Assembly: GCF_000014045.1 (NCBI RefSeq)
Contig: NC_008209.1
Location: 3,247,001 to 3,311,000 of the forward strand
Direction: 5' to 3'
Length of the DNA: 64,000 nucleotides
DNA from: Roseobacter denitrificans OCh 114
GTDB taxonomy: Bacteria > Pseudomonadota > Alphaproteobacteria > Rhodobacterales > Rhodobacteraceae
The notes below the pieces were generated by a model. It ran no database searches, was not told the origin of the DNA, and worked only from the letters and a program-made list of their open reading frames with translations. A program made the translations under genes and the position numbers. This document shows positions 62,290-64,000 of the stretch, piece after piece (the first letter of the stretch is position 1; every line of letters starts with the position of its first letter).

Positions 62290-63876
62290 TTTTGTTGAAG
62301 AAGTCTCTGTTGCTTTGGAGCAAGTCATTTGATTCACTCGTTATTGCAGGATGAGGAGGGATTTGACGATGATGGGTGTTCAAGAAGCTCCGGCGCGGTT
62401 GTTTTACGACTTTGATTTGGAGGCACACGTCCCTGCCAATCACATATTGCAGGAGGTTGATCGGTTTCTGGACATGGGGACGGTGCGTCATCAGCTTGCG
62501 CCGCACTACAGCCATCTGGGGCGCCCTTCGATTGACCCGGAACTGATCGTGCGGATGTTGGTGATCGGCTATGTTCTGGGCATCCGATCTGAGAGACGTC
62601 TGTGTGATGAAGTGCATCTAAACCTGGCTTATCGATGGTTTTGTCATCTTGGCATCGATGGCAAAGTTCCGGATCACAGCACCTTTTCAAGATATCGCCA
62701 TGGTAAATTCCGCGACAGCGACCTGCTTCGGTCAGTGTTCGAAGCCACTGTTGCGCGCTGCATTTCCGAAGGCCTTGTTGGCGGCCATGGCTTTGCAGTC
62801 GATGCCAGTTTGATTGAGGCCGATGTCGATAGAATGAACTCCACTGCGCAGTCGGAATGGGATGCATCTGCCATCGATCCAGATGACGCGCCACGGGCCG
62901 TCAGGGAATATCTCGACGTTCTCGACGATAAGGCCTTTGGCGCATCCACACCGGTCAAACCAAAGTTCACGTCCCACTCCGATCCGGCCAGCCAATGGAC
63001 TGCAGCACGCAAAGGTCCGGCGATCTTTTGTTATTCGAACAACTATCTGATCGACACCGAACATTCTGTGATTGTGGACGTTGAAGCGACACGTTCCGTC
63101 AGGCAGGCCGAAGTCGGTGCCGCCCAAACTATGATTGATCGCACGGAAGAGCGTTTCAGCATCACACCGGACTGGCTTGTAGCGGACACGGCCTATGGAT
63201 CAGCAGAGAATCTGGCGTGGCTGACAAAGAAGCGCAACATCATTCCGTTCATCCCACTGATCGACAAATCAGAGCGAACAGATGGCACGTTCTCCCGTTC
63301 AGACTTCGACTGGGACGAAGAGAATGACCGCTATACCTGCCCTGAAGGCCAGCACCTGTTGCAGTCCCGCCGGAACTACTCTGACCTGCGCAGGAAAGAA
63401 CCAAAAACCGGGCGGCGCAGATACCGCGCCACCAAAGCCGTTTGCGATGCCTGCCCGTCGAAACCAAAATGCTGCCCAAACACAAACACCCGCTTCATTG
63501 GCCGCGAGGAACATGAGGGCGCGCGTGACTTTGCCCGACTGGCTGCCAAGTCTCCCTTTAACCCCAAGGCTCAGGCCAAACGCAAGAAGGTCGAAATGCT
63601 CTTCGCTCATCTTAAACGCATTCTCGGGCTGGGCCGGCTCCGGCTTCGAGGACCCTGCGGTGTGAGGGACGAGTTTACGCTCGCAGCGATCGCCCAGAAC
63701 CTTCGAAAACTTGCAAAACTAAGACCCAAGATCGCCGAAACAAGGATCGCGATATGATCTGAACCGGCAAAACGACAGCCCAACAGGCCGCCCAGTACAA
63801 CGGGCGGAACAATAAGCCCGCGACCGCCCCTGCAAGGCCGCCAACCTCCCAAGTCACGGCGACTTTTTCAACAAAA
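62290..63876 (+). mobile_element. IS1182-family insertion sequence, complete
   Basis: Terminal inverted repeats TTTTGTTGAAGAAGTC (62290-62305) and GACTTTTTCAACAAAA (63861-63876) match at 15 of 16 positions and enclose a single transposase gene. About 1587 bp in all. The exact outer bases and target duplication are uncertain because the match fades at the edges. Confidence 0.8.
62369..63757 (+). CDS. IS1182-family transposase
   Basis: 462 residues from ATG 62369, with GAGGAGG nine bases before; an upstream ATG at 62351 overlaps that site. DFDLEAHVPANHILQEVDRF, SERRLCDEVHLNLAYRWFC, the DDE-type catalytic Asp in GFAVDASLIEAD, the second Asp in LVADTAYGSAENLAWL and the Glu in KKVEMLFAHLKRILGLGRLR, plus a Cys-rich zinc-like block (CDACPSKPKCC). 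The frame is intact, so the element may still be mobile. Confidence 0.92.
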   Translation: MMGVQEAPARLFYDFDLEAHVPANHILQEVDRFLDMGTVRHQLAPHYSHLGRPSIDPELIVRMLVIGYVLGIRSERRLCDEVHLNLAYRWFCHLGIDGKVPDHSTFSRYRHGKFRDSDLLRSVFEATVARCISEGLVGGHGFAVDASLIEADVDRMNSTAQSEWDASAIDPDDAPRAVREYLDVLDDKAFGASTPVKPKFTSHSDPASQWTAARKGPAIFCYSNNYLIDTEHSVIVDVEATRSVRQAEVGAAQTMIDRTEERFSITPDWLVADTAYGSAENLAWLTKKRNIIPFIPLIDKSERTDGTFSRSDFDWDEENDRYTCPEGQHLLQSRRNYSDLRRKEPKTGRRRYRATKAVCDACPSKPKCCPNTNTRFIGREEHEGARDFARLAAKSPFNPKAQAKRKKVEMLFAHLKRILGLGRLRLRGPCGVRDEFTLAAIAQNLRKLAKLRPKIAETRIAI

Positions 63877-64000
63877 TAGGCGGAAAGCGGAAGTTCGCTG
63901 CGAGCGCAAGGTGGCAAGTCGAAACAAGGAAAGCAGTCATTTGCCACCGGCAGTATCAAGACAGTGATACGATGATGCGCACCAGAATCGGCAGCTCGCA
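63877..64000. other. Right flank of the IS1182-like element
   Basis: The last 124 bases carry no complete gene and no RNA that I recognise. The window ends here, so any gene disrupted by the insertion cannot be identified. Confidence 0.4.

Noticed and set aside
1..64000. CRISPR arrays, prophage genes, rRNA operons
   Set aside because: No regularly spaced repeats, phage structural genes or rRNA sequence were recognised.

Overview
The window looks like chromosome of a Roseobacter-group alphaproteobacterium (Rhodobacteraceae). The evidence is moderately high GC coding DNA with tightly packed ATGA/TGATG-linked operons, a phaA-phaB polyhydroxybutyrate pair, a tiny bacterial aa3-type cytochrome oxidase subunit IV, DUF2125, DUF465, DUF2007 and DUF6173 proteins, an extensin-like protein, a DmdC-like acyl-CoA dehydrogenase and a dimethylglycine-dehydrogenase-like FAD/GcvT protein. 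Two perfect TTAA-N7-TTAA boxes of the CtrA type also fit this class. The species cannot be named from sequence reading alone.

Layout. Bases 1-1.4 kb hold two abutting IS3-family pieces: a nearly complete OrfB cut by the window edge, and a broken second OrfB. From 1.6 to 9.3 kb the minus strand carries a MotA/MotB-like pair with a very long coiled coil, chaC, and the overlapping set hisC-tyrC-extensin; a DUF2125 gene sits between on the plus strand. From 9.6 to 19.7 kb come an acyltransferase-3/SGNH protein, rpsD, tag, an EAL protein, phaA-phaB, a LysR regulator, three small proteins, a tRNA-methyltransferase-like gene and a polyprenyl diphosphate synthase. From 19.7 to 28.3 kb come ispE, a TPR protein, ETF-quinone oxidoreductase, greA with a membrane protein, and a MoeA fusion. 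The MoeA fusion ends the molybdenum cofactor operon fdhD-mobA-mobB-moeA (26.3-30.3 kb). From 30.4 to 45 kb: azlCD, a lipoprotein behind the cox IV gene, an acyl-CoA dehydrogenase/MBL/DUF6173 operon, tsaC, yqgE, a DsbD-like periplasmic protein, an RND efflux pair, moaB, a LysE exporter and an iron-sulfur-less family 4-like uracil-DNA glycosylase. From 45.1 to 48.8 kb runs pyrB-unknown-pyrC-like-plsY-small protein, in which the dihydroorotase homologue has lost its metal ligands. From 48.8 to 59.5 kb: a solitary ectC, an aldo/keto reductase, DUF938, the FAD/GcvT protein, a GlcD-like oxidase, gamma-glutamyltransferase, a 2-hydroxyacid dehydrogenase, an SH3 protein and a quinone reductase.

The last 4.4 kb, downstream of tRNA-Gln(TTG) at 59627, is accessory DNA. 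It contains a decayed DUF3489-DUF2924-serine recombinase module whose middle has been replaced by an AT-rich insert carrying a membrane-anchored protein of unknown function and a broken small ORF. An IS1182-like element with clear terminal inverted repeats (62290-63876) lies just upstream of it.

The most unusual structural signal is a roughly 104-bp TA-flanked inverted-repeat element present twice (1601-1704 and 26174-26278). Each copy sits exactly on the TA of a neighbouring gene's stop codon. No CRISPR array, prophage or complete known defence system was seen.
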